Source of the DNA: Exophiala sp. HKRS030
Taxonomy: Eukaryota; Ascomycota; Eurotiomycetes; Chaetothyriales; Herpotrichiellaceae
DNA length: 64,000 bases
Assembly (NCBI GenBank): GCA_023897205.1
Contig: JAHWDD010000005.1
Span: 2,728,001 to 2,792,000, forward strand
Direction: 5' to 3'
This document shows positions 21,066 through 31,087 of this stretch, piece by piece. A model generated the notes under the pieces. The model worked only from the letters and a program-made list of their open reading frames with translations. It had not been told where the DNA came from and made no database searches. Made by a program: the position numbers and the translations under genes. Position 1 is the stretch's first letter, and each line of letters starts with the position of its first letter.

Positions 21066-23370
21066 TCAAACCCAGCCATCATCCAACAATTCCTGTGGGA
21101 TCAAATGGTCACCGATGCTGCCGTGGACACCCGTCAGATGCCGGTAACAAGCCATGCCATCCTCGAACGTCTGCAGACACACCCAGCAGAGATGCGTCTT
21201 GCACGAGCCGCAGATCATGTGGTTGCAGCCGGACCACTTCTGGATTGGCGTGGTACATTTCGGGCAGTCCTTGATGTTGTGCATTTCTTTCATCTTGAGG
21301 AATTCCCGGTACTCCTTGCTCTCCTTGTACGCCTCGTCTCGCGCCAAGCCGCAGGTGATGCCGTCGTGGCCGACGCTGCCGCATTTGGTGCACGTCAGGG
21401 CCAGACAGGTTTCGCATACGATCTCGCCAGGGTCGCTCGTGACGCGGTAGATGGTCGGACAGTCCGGGGTAGGACAGTAGGTCACTTGGTCTGGGCGACT
21501 GCGGACGTAACATTCCAGGGACGTAGACAAAAGGGCTTGGAACTTTTCATGGGACAGGATCGTTCGAAGGGTGTCGAGATCGACCGACTGGCCACAGTTA
21601 CCCTCGGCGCCGTAGCAGACGATCTTGACCTCGCGGCCGTCGGCTTCTTTGCATTGGGTCTCGAAACAATCCCGGCAGTATTTGTGACCACAGGTGAGCT
21701 CGACGGCGTCTTCGACATCGGAGAGACAGGCGGGACACTCCTCATTGTTGTCGTTCGAAGTATCTGAGTGCGACGGTGTCCTCGGCTCAGTCTCAGGGTC
21801 TACATTTTCCAGTAGTTCTGTCGCTCTTCTGAATTCTTCCGGACTCCCAGAGAATATCAGAGTTCGCTGATTTGAACTGAGGTGGAGCTTGACTTTCCCT
21901 TTGCCGTATCTCTCTGTCAGACGTTTGAGGCCGCCACGCAGAACTTTTGACCACAGTTCACCTTCCAATAAGGTAGTGTGTACGGACTGCTTGCGACGAC
22001 ATATCTCACTAAGAACGGCAAGCCGAGTAGTGTTGAGGAGAGTGTCATCACCATGAAGGAACAATCGTCTTGTCCTTAGGTCCCTGTACAGAAAAGATTT
22101 TCCAGGTCGCGAGAGGCTGCAAAGGAAAGCAAAGCCTTCTATGCTGGCAAAATATTCGTCCCACAAGGCGTGGCTGTTGTCGTCACTCAGTATTATAGTA
22201 CCAGCGAGGATGGACTCGACTCGACCCTTCATCTTCGCCACGGCACGAATTTGCGGTCCAGTAATATGGATCACCACCAGTTGGTCGTGCTGGTTGGGAG
22301 CAAACGTCGACATATTTGCGCCAGCTTCGGCCTTTGGTTGTTGAAGCTCATCAAGATGACTTTTTGACACTGCGTAGATCTCGGGCAATACTCGAAACTT
22401 CACCGTGGCAATTTGCTCGACGTAGATCTTTGATCCTAGCTCGTCGTAGTGCCTGCCCGACCATGAGAGAGCATGTCTTGCGTGGGCCGGGTTTTCGAGT
22501 TTCATGAATAATTTCGATTTTGCGCCAGTCGAGCTAGTAATGAGGCTGGAATGTCCGAACCCATTCTGTGTGTCGTCCACGAACAAGCCTTCGACGAAGG
22601 CCTTTGCAGCCGCTTCCGTCATTTTTGATGTTCGCTTTCCATGCTCGTACAATCTAGGTCTCACGCCTGTGAGCACCTCTCCCAATTGCTGATCGGTCGT
22701 GTCGGCAGGCATGTTCAAAAGTGTAACCATCCATGTTTGTCCGAGCCCTGGATGGTCGCGTTCTTGGATGTGAGTCGGAACTTTACGACCTTGAAACCTC
22801 TTCTCGAACCGCTTGGTGGCTGTTTCTGCCCACTTCCTGCTCAGGTAGACTAGGTAAACGATCTTGGAAGGATTAAACCAGGTGCAGCAGATTGTATGCA
22901 TCTTGACTTTTCCTGCAGCTTTGTGAGACTTGTTACCGTATTTGCTTGGTGGGTGTTGAGGGAAGAAAACATTCGAGACTCGAGCTCCATCGCCAAAGTG
23001 CACAAGGACACCTTTCAAATGTTGATGGAGTTGGTCTTCTTGTCCCAGTTCTGGAGTGTCTTCGTGGTTCTGCATTGATCAGCTTAAGTCTCGCGGTGGT
23101 TGAAGTCTCCTCCTACCAGGTTGGATTGTTCGGGCTCGGGGCTTGGGTGAGCAAAACTGCAGAATTGTCCATTCTTGCAACGACCTCTGATAAAGAATCG
23201 GCACGTTCGAGAAGCTCGAGGTCTGAAAATCTTTGCCTCTGGTCTCAAGGTTGTGGATTTTGAAGAATAGGCATCGGTATGTCTGAAGTCTGCGCGTTGT
23301 CTTCGTGTCGATATTTGCAACTATCACCATGGACGCAAACTCCTTTGGCGTAGTATCTGCAAAGATGCAT
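21066..23370 (-). CDS. RBR-type E3 ubiquitin ligase with N-terminal CCCH zinc fingers
   Basis: RING-between-RING ligase: RING1 binds the E2, and the RING2 Cys forms a thioester with ubiquitin. The secure main exon is 23069-21066. RING1 starts at CPACLSDVEDAVELTCGHKYC (about residue 506 in this model), the IBR follows (YCPTPDCPTIY...CTKCGSVGHDGITC), and RING2 is CPKCTTPIQKWSGCNHMIC with the catalytic Cys in GCNHM (about 676). Intron 23116-23070 (GTAGGA...CTGATC...TGCAG) joins in phase a CCCH finger CRFFIRGRCKNGQFCSFAH. A second CCCH finger, CRYYAKGVCVHGDSCKYRH, starts at ATG 23370 but in another frame, with no GT between the fingers. A GC-AG intron 23293-23223 would restore the frame (728 residues); a true frameshift is the alternative. 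CCCH fingers suggest RNA binding. Ligase identity is secure; the 5' end is not. Confidence 0.85.
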
Positions 23371-23964
23371 GGCTGTAGCCCGATCCTTCCTATTAGGAGA
23401 ATTACGCAACAGAATTTTGATTATTTCCAGAGGTGAAGCTGTGATGTTTGTTGCTGGAAGGCGCAAATTTCTTTGTTGAATGGCGCTGGCAGCCTGAGTG
23501 AATGTGCTGCCATGTTGGACGCGTCTGGAACGTTCATTCTCAGACGCAGTTACATGTAAAGGGTGAATGACGACTGTTGCTCTCAACGACCGCCAGACAC
23601 ATCCAGGTGTCGTTCAATGCGTTGACATTGGAACGCACCGCATTTCCCACTCCCTAAATCTTTCACCTAAACATCTTACGTGATGGACACCATTGGATAA
23701 ACGAGATCTATTCGCATCTCACTCCAGTTCTTTGAGGTTAGCCAGTCGAACATTCTACCTACTGGTACATGATGGTCTTTCATCTTGAAGATTTCTGCTA
23801 CCATCAGTGTCGCATAACTGTGCGACGTGGAAGCACAATGCAACACTCCATCATCTGATACCGGTTCTCTCGTCACTGCTGCGTCCTACTAGGAGCATCA
23901 ACCGTGGTGTAGTCTGGTATTCAAATTCATGAAAGACAAGCCTGAAGTTGCAGTACAGTAAGTA

Positions 23965-23975
23965 GTACGGAGTAC
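23965..23975 (+). repeat. Dispersed 11-mer GTACGGAGTAC, exact copy
   Basis: One of five exact copies in the window (either orientation), all outside the genes called here. The element consists of two GTAC tetramers around GGA. Confidence 0.9.
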
Positions 23976-24666
23976 GACATTACCATGTGCCTCAAGCGCT
24001 GACGTGGGTGGCTTCATCCCCTCTGTTATTCCTCTCCTTTACGCTGACTTGACTTGGCCGGTGTGTCTCGGGACCGCTTTCTAGGCTTACCTACGTTCCA
24101 TTCTATCCATCTGCATTATTTAATGCTACAAATCGCTCAAGATGCTCAGGCAGATTTTCAGAAACAAATGGCCGAAAATTTCCACGAAATCTCAACTAAG
24201 AAATAAACTGCACCTCAAAAGCCCAGACGTTCGATGATGGATGTAGGGGAATTGTACTTGCGAGAATTTGAGCGAGGTCAACTGCGATTGTGGCAAACCA
24301 CCAGATACTGGTTTAAAGAGTACGGACGAGGATGACTGCGGCTACGTCGATGATGTCTTCATCTGGAGTAAGATGATCGTGCGTCCTCGCTTCTTTTGGG
24401 TCCGTCCAGGATGCGAACACGAGGCTATGCAGGTGCTCATAGGTCAAAGCTCCTCGTCGCCACAGACTTCCCCGTTTACACCCCAGACAAGATTCCTGGA
24501 GACTGGGCGGGGTCGATGGCTACTCGACGACAAACCGAAGCCCAAAGGCTGCTGTCAAACCATGACGAGCAAGTAATAATGACCTGCTCCTCTGGGTTCC
24601 GGCTTTTCCAGGGCATTCCCACACCCTCTACCCAGTAAGTTCTCACCTGGTTCGTGCCTCGCTGGT

Positions 24667-24674
24667 GTATAAAG
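24667..24674 (+). promoter_or_regulatory. TATA box of the exon-repeat gene
   Basis: GTATAAAG, 133 bp before the ATG at 24800 and followed by a pyrimidine-rich presumed leader. Clear TATA boxes in fungi tend to mark regulated rather than housekeeping genes. Confidence 0.55.
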
Positions 24675-24799
24675 ACAGAACAAAGCTTGGCTAGTTGTTC
24701 TCTCTTGAGGTCAATCTACTCTTCATTTCTTCTCCCTTCGCAGCCACTAGGCTTGGACATTATTCTACACTTGTCTCGACTGCCTACTTTGTTGAAATC

Positions 24800-25876
24800 A
24801 TGGTGTTGGCATCAGATCCATATTACAACCGCAAACCGGTCCCTGGTATGTGGCTCTGCTAGCCCAAGTCCTTGTTCAGTTGCTAATTTTGGGATCCAAG
24901 ATGACTTGATCAAGGACGTCGGCCTCACTGGCCTCTCGCCCGATCAAGAGTACTGGAATCGTGAGCGCAAGTACAGCGTCAATGGCGTAGATGTTAGAAA
25001 GTTCAGCAACAGTAAGAAAGGGGGTTTTGAACCCCAGGACGACCCTTACTACGGCCGCAAAAGAATCTCTAGTATGTTTCTCGATCTCTTATGAGCAATT
25101 TCAGGTGTCAACTCTAACATCCTGCCCAGACGCTGAGATTCACGATGTCGGCGACACAGGTCTAACAGCGGACCAAGAGTTCTGGAACCGTGAACGCAAA
25201 TACAGCCTCGGCGGTGTCGATGTTCGAAAGTTCAGTATGAGCAAAAAGGGAGGATTCGAGCCTCAAGACGACCCTTATTATGGTCGTAAGAAAGTGTCCA
25301 GTTAGTTCCAATACCACTCCTGGGTTTGTGTGGATCAAGTGAGAATTGACCTAGTCGGCGTTTACAGATAAAGAAATCGCTGGCATCGGCGAGACGGGCA
25401 TGACACCCGCTGAACAGTACGAAGTCCGTGAACGCAAGCAGTCCCTCTTCCAACTCTCGGACGACCCCTTCGAGAACATTGCGGGTCGCCACCGAACGAG
25501 CATTTCCGGGGTCGCGAGTGGCGCATCAGCAGCGGCAACCCGCCGCCGCAGCTCAGCCGTCGCTCCTGATGTTACAGGTCCTTCGCACAGTGGATATCAT
25601 GGCGAAAATCTCGCTCCCATTGAGAGCAGAACTGAGATCCCGCCGATGAACTTTGGAGAGACAAATTTCGCTGGACAGACGGGCAGTTCTGCCACCTCAG
25701 ACACACTGGATCATGCTACCACAAGCTCGTCGTCAGAGCCAGGGCCGTCAGCTCCTAGCAGCCACAACCATGCAGGAGGGCATACATTGTATCATGATTC
25801 GGTGACAACGGGTCATGGTCACAACGAGCAGATCGCCGACGATCCCGATAGTATTGCTCCACACGAGATGAGATGA
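24800..25876 (+). CDS. Uncharacterised repeat protein built from duplicated 171-bp exons
   Basis: I do not recognise a named family. Four exons: 24800-24845, 24901-25071, 25130-25300 and 25368-25876, giving about 298 residues. All three introns (55, 58 and 67 bp) are phase 1 with good GT...AG sites and CTAA(T/C)-type branches in the first two. Exons 2 and 3 are each exactly 171 bp and encode near-identical 57-residue units, about 44 of 56 aligned positions identical. A unit runs from DVGxTGL through WNRERKYS, GVDVRKFS and SKKGGFEPQ to DDPYYGRK. Exon 1 carries a partial end unit (SDPYYNRKPV) and exon 4 opens with a diverged start unit (GIGETGMTPAEQYEVRERKQS). The rest of exon 4 is Ser/His/Gly-rich and probably disordered. 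No signal peptide or membrane segment. The hydrophilic, charged character and TATA box suggest a regulated cytosolic or nuclear protein; function unknown. Confidence 0.85.
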
Positions 25877-27780
25877 ATTTCGCTCGAAGATTCTGTAACT
25901 ACACCGAGTGTATCTTTGGATGTTGGGGGAACAGATGAGTCTCTTGTGGGATTGTGTTCTTGTATGCGTTTTCGTGGGCTGTTATATTACCTACAGTATT
26001 TACCCAGGTTTTCAGACTTATCTTTATCCTTATCCTTATCGACAATATGATTAGCTCCCGCACCTTGATTTCAAGCTTAACCTAAGCGGCCTAAATGTCA
26101 TCGCGGAATCCTCATGCTCCATACTGAGTCAGGGGTTCAAGGCACTGTAGTTGAGCCATCTGTCAGTACATGATGAAAGTCCTATGTTACTATAATCTAT
26201 TCTTGTCGCATACGGTATCATTATAGGATGTCGGCTAGATGTGTATTGTTGTAGCAGACACTCCCTAGTGCGACGAGTTCCGCGCCTGAACATTACTGAA
26301 CGACAACAATTTAAATAGGTACCGAAAAACTACCCAGGTCCCTTCCTGTAGTCCTAAATGAGCATTTTGTGCCCTTCCTCTCCTCGCCTCAAGATACTGA
26401 GACGATGTGGCTAGAATGAGTATCTAGAAGACCCTAAGTATAGATTGCCACGGCGAGACCTTTCGGCTTCTTTAGGCTCAATGGATACACGAAGAGACCG
26501 CTTTTATTGAATCTTGCGGCCAGCAATTTCCACCCCGTATTTGATTATTATCTCCTGGTGGACTCCAGCCGAAGTTCTCATGATCCCACCTAGAAGGATG
26601 AAGTGGATGCTACGACGATGTTAGTGAAGTATCTACTCCGTCCGGTACAGAGTACGGAGTTCGAGTGGTCTTACACTATCTGACAAACCCCATAGAATTC
26701 GGATACCACTTTGACGATATCATCAAGCCCTTCGATTACAGTACCTTGATCGGAGCCTGGGGTCTAGCTCGCAAGGTCTTTCTATCAATGATGTGTAGAC
26801 TAATCCCTTCTATCTACGGAATTAGCATCACTCTACGGGTACTTGCCCTAGACACTATTGACGGGAGATCATGACTATGGTCAAGATACTGTAGGGTTCA
26901 ACGAGGGCTGTCTGGCTATTCTCATTCCAGCTTCATTCCGAGGTCATCTTACTCCATAGGCACCAGTCACAATAGTGGAGGAACTTTTCCACACGTAATG
27001 CGGACCGACAATTAGCCCGATCTATCGGGACACGTGGAACGATTTCATGAGGACGACTTCTTCGAGGTCTAGACGAAGTTGAACCGTGGAAGCGACGGCG
27101 TGTCCGTCAATACACAAGTCAGGGGAAATGAGGTACATTCCCTGTTCAGGCTTAGTGTATCTCATAACGAATCATGATTGGCCCAACACGCGCCAAGTGG
27201 CCAAATTGCACTCCGCCTTGATGGCATCTCTTTGTTTTTTTTCGCTCTACTAACGATTGCATCTTTCCATCCTCGGCGAGGAGTCCAAGATATGAAGCTC
27301 GGCTGCACGAGCAAAAGTTTCATTTTCCATGGCGTCCTAGACCCTTTCGAGGCGAGGGTTGCGACACCCTTCCATACGACTTTGATTCACCGGTCAGAAT
27401 TTGGACGCTGTTTGTGCCACCCGCTGTCACGCAGCTCCTTTCCGGCCAGCCTTGGGCCCATGCTTGTGCAGAAACCTGTCCAAATTTGGTGTAAGATGCC
27501 TTCTGGGCAGCCTCTTCCACGAATGTCCAATTCCGTGAGGTACGTTAGTGGAGGGCTCAAATTAGGACTTGTTGATGAAGTTATGCCGTACGCTCCGAGC
27601 GTCCAACTCGTCTGGTTCCGGTTGTAGGGACAGAATTGAGACAAAAAATCGTGGCGAGGTCGAGCGCCACGGGTGAATATATCGGACATGTCTTGCTGTC
27701 TCCCTCCTTCTCTTCTTGCTGTGTGCAGTTCCTGACGTCGTCGCTCTTTACCATTCTGTTTTCTCAGTCACTCGTTCACC
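25877..27780. other. Intergenic region upstream of the GH16 gene
   Basis: 1.9 kb with no supported gene. It contains a cluster of four TTATC (GATA-factor type) sites at about 26018-26042 and a copy of the dispersed motif at 26651-26660. The segment nearest 27781 is pyrimidine-rich and probably leader. Confidence 0.45.
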
Positions 27781-30257
27781 ATGCCTTCCTCATCACTCTT
27801 TCTGAGGTCGAGCACCACACTCATTTCTGCTTTGTCTTTGCTTTCAGCGTCTGTTTCAGCAGCGCCCGCTAATACCTACTACGCGTTGGATACTGAATAC
27901 TCTGGTACTACCTTCTTCGATGGCTTCACCTTCTTCGACGTACGTGGCTGTCCGTTGCCGATACAGGGGTTATAGACTGACGTGTATATAGACGGCCGAT
28001 CCCACCCATGGCTTCGTCACGTAAGCCTCTCCGTATTAGTTTTTAACAAGTACCGTCGATATGCTGACATTGTCGGTTCTAGCTATGGGGATCGAACGTT
28101 TTCTGAGCAGAATGGCCTCATCACCTACGATGGTGGCTCGGTGCAGATGAGAGTGGATGACGCAAACACCTACGATGGAAATGCAAACTACTGGATGGTC
28201 AATGGTGTTGGACGACCGAGTGTCCGCATCGAAAGTACTTCTTCATGGACACACGGTCTCTTCATCACCGATGTCAAGCATATGCCTACTTCGACGACAA
28301 GCGGTGGATGCAGTGTATGGCCTGCTTTCTGGACCCTGGGTAGCGGAGAATGGCCCTACAGTGGCGAAGTCGACATCATCGAGGGCGCAAACACGAACCA
28401 GGTCAATCTGGGATCAACCCACACGGGTAATACGTGCACTGTTCAACAGAGCCCTTTCCAGATGACCGGAACTCCAGCAGGCAACAACTGCGACTACTTC
28501 CTCGGTAATAACCAATATAACGGTGCGGGTTGCGGTGCTTATGACACCCGCTCGGTCAGCTGGGGCGCGGGCTTCAACGCCAACGGTGGTGGTGTGTATG
28601 CGATGGACTGGACGTCGGATGCCATCAAGATCTACTTCTTCCCCCGAGGGAACATTCCATCAGACATCACTGCTGGCACTCCAGACCCCAGCGGCTGGGG
28701 TTTACCATTCACAATCTTCAACGGCCCAAGCTGCGACATTGATGCCAACTTTGCCGACCACAGAGTCGTATTCGATACCACCTTCTGCGGTAAGTTGTAG
28801 CCAATTTGTCACGGTGAGCTTCGCTGATACGTTTGGCAGGTGACTTTGCTGGTGCCACATGGGCCAGCAGTGGATGTGCTGCAAACTACGGAGACTCATG
28901 CTCCAACTTTGTGGGCAACAACCCGAGCGAGTTCTCTGAGGCATACTGGGATGTCAATTATGTCAAAATATTCCAGACTAAGCCCGTCACAACGAGCACC
29001 ACGACATCTACCACATCAACAACGTCTACCACGTCTACCACGTCTACCACATCGACAACGAGCACGACAATGACGACGACGACGACGACAACGAGCGCTA
29101 TCACTTCAAGCACTACCAGCACTACCAGTGTTGCCCCTTCGACCTCTACAACCACATCAGTAGCCATGACCACTTCGGGCAGCACGAGCAGCGCAGCTCC
29201 TGTCAGCACTACTACCCAAACTACAACGACCTCCGCGGTCACCACCACCGGCGTCGTTCCAACGACCACGACTACAAGCAACGCTGTCGGACCGATCGGC
29301 CAGACAACTTCGACCACAGCCACGTCTTGGACATTTTTCCCCAATACCACGACGACACAAACAACAACTTCAAGCTTTGACATCGGCCCGATCGGGGGAA
29401 GCTCGACGACGACGCCTTGGCTAAGCACGACGGTTTCACCTGTGTCGACCGAGAGCGCAACTTGGCTTGACTGGGTTGACTCGACAACGACCCAAAGCAC
29501 TCCCGCTCCATATTCCACGACCACACCAGCAGTGGATTCCACCTGGCTTGACTGGACCGCATCAACAACGACAACATCTTCTGCAGTCGTTGACCCAACC
29601 TGGCTTGATTGGACCACCTCGGCAACGACAACGCCCACGACCACATCGGCCCCAGGTACATGGGCAGATTGGGAACCAGTCACCATCACACTCACCCAGA
29701 CCTGGATCGAGCCCTGCCCGACTGGATGGGTCACAAAGACAACCAGCCTCATCACGACACACTGTGGCTGCACCCAGACCCCCTTGCCGACCATCCCGGT
29801 CAAGGTTATCACCATCACTCCTGGCGCAGGATGGCCCGTCACCACACCGGTCATCGTGACCGTGCCAGCCAGCCCATCTCCAGCAGGTCCTGCACAAAAG
29901 ACACCCTCCAAACCTGCTGCTCCTGGTACTATGGTGACCGTCACAGGCAGCCCAGCGGGCCCAGGATCAGGATCAGGAGCAGGTGCCGGTTGGGGTGCTC
30001 CCTCTCCGGCGAACCCCACCGCTACTGTGGCAAAGACATTGACCGTTGAAGCTGTTCAGTCTGGATCGACTCCCGGTCCTATGACTCCGGCGGGCCACGG
30101 CAATGGCAACGGAGCCTGGTCTCCTGAAGCGACCAGCACGCAGACCATGCCATGGGTGGCAACGTATACCGGTGCCGCGGCGGGTCGTTCCAGCGTCGCG
30201 CATGTCTTGGTCCTGGCAGTCGCAGGAGTAGTTGGCCTGGCCATGGTTGCCATTTAA
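27781..30257 (+). CDS. GH16 endo-beta-1,3(4)-glucanase-like enzyme with Thr-rich, GPI-type C-terminus
   Basis: Secreted glycoside hydrolase family 16 enzyme expected to cut mixed-linkage or beta-1,3-glucan, acting at the cell surface. Exons 27781-27939, 27992-28020, 28083-28789 and 28840-30257; introns of 52, 62 and 50 bp; about 770 residues. A signal peptide covers about 1-26 (ending SVSAAPA). The catalytic domain spans about 30-310, with GEVDIIE giving the nucleophile/acid pair (Glu158, Asp160, Glu163), and includes the family patterns DPTHGFVTY and WPAFWTLG. After residue 330 there is a long Thr/Ser tract with repeated WLDW blocks, then a Pro/Gly region and a hydrophobic C-terminus (VLVLAVAGVVGLAMVAI) fitting a GPI-anchor signal. 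The 29-bp exon 2 is unusual but conserved in type: it encodes TADPTHGFV. Substrate preference is inferred. Confidence 0.92.
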
Positions 30258-31087
30258 TGAAAGATGGAGGATTTGCTTTGATGTGTACGGGGTCGTGAGA
30301 TGAGATGAGATAATATTTTCTCTTGATTTTTTCCCTTTTTAATGGCGACATCTAGATCGGACAAATTTGTCTCTGGTATCCCGTACTCATTTGAGGCTTT
30401 TGTCAGGGATGCTTCCTTTTTACATAGTGCCTGACAAATATGTACATGTATCCAGAGACTATGTTGGCATCTCTCAATCTACATCGTCGCGAATTCCAAG
30501 GGAGCATGACATCTACTTTGTACTGTTTATTTTCTTCTCACCATTTGGGTCGGTGACACCACTAGTTGGGTTTTCTCTCTTTTAAAATTTCATCATTCTA
30601 GGTTTAGGTGACTTGAAGGTGGGTTTTATCACTTGCTTTGTTGTTGTTGTTGTTGTTCTTCTTCCTAGGGGGAAACGGAGTATAGATTTAACAATTAACT
30701 CACAACGACCATCCAAACCACACCAAGCTGCTTTTAGCTTGTACAGTAGTGATCCTGTAAAGAGACCCCTTTCCACACCCGAAAGGAGGAATACCATTTA
30801 TCCTAAAAACTTGAAGATTTGAAGGATAGTTTCATATAGGTCGTCGTCGTCGTCGTCAAATGGGTTTTGTTGAACCCACCAAAAAAAACCCCAATACAAT
30901 ACCTATCGAGACATCCGGTTTGTTACAAGCGATACAACACACCCATCCAGCCGGCTATGCCCAATTGGAACCGGACAGGGAAAAAGACAAGCAAGACTGA
31001 CTCAATGTCCCAAAACTTCATGACCCCCCACGTCTCCAAAAGAGCTCGCGAAAAAAAGAAGTACGGGGGTACGTGAGGACGGTGTTT
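30258..31087. other. Convergent intergenic region with trinucleotide repeats
   Basis: 830 bp between convergent genes. It contains a (GTT)n run near 30640-30660 and a (GTC)n run near 30841-30856. No gene is supported. Confidence 0.5.

Larger units (their letters stand above)
23371..24799. other. Divergent intergenic region
   Basis: 1.4 kb between the RBR gene (leftward) and the repeat-protein gene (rightward). It has an exact copy of the dispersed 11-mer at 23965-23975 and a TATA box at 24667. Short open frames at 24268-24640 resemble nothing I recognise. Confidence 0.5.

Noticed and set aside
21105..21767. 220-codon open frame antisense to the RBR RING region
   Set aside because: A shadow of the Cys-rich sense codons; no recognisable protein features.
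28958..30019. 353-codon open frame antisense to the GH16 gene
   Set aside because: It mirrors the Thr-rich repeat region (Val-rich translation), starts without context and opposes a well-supported exon.
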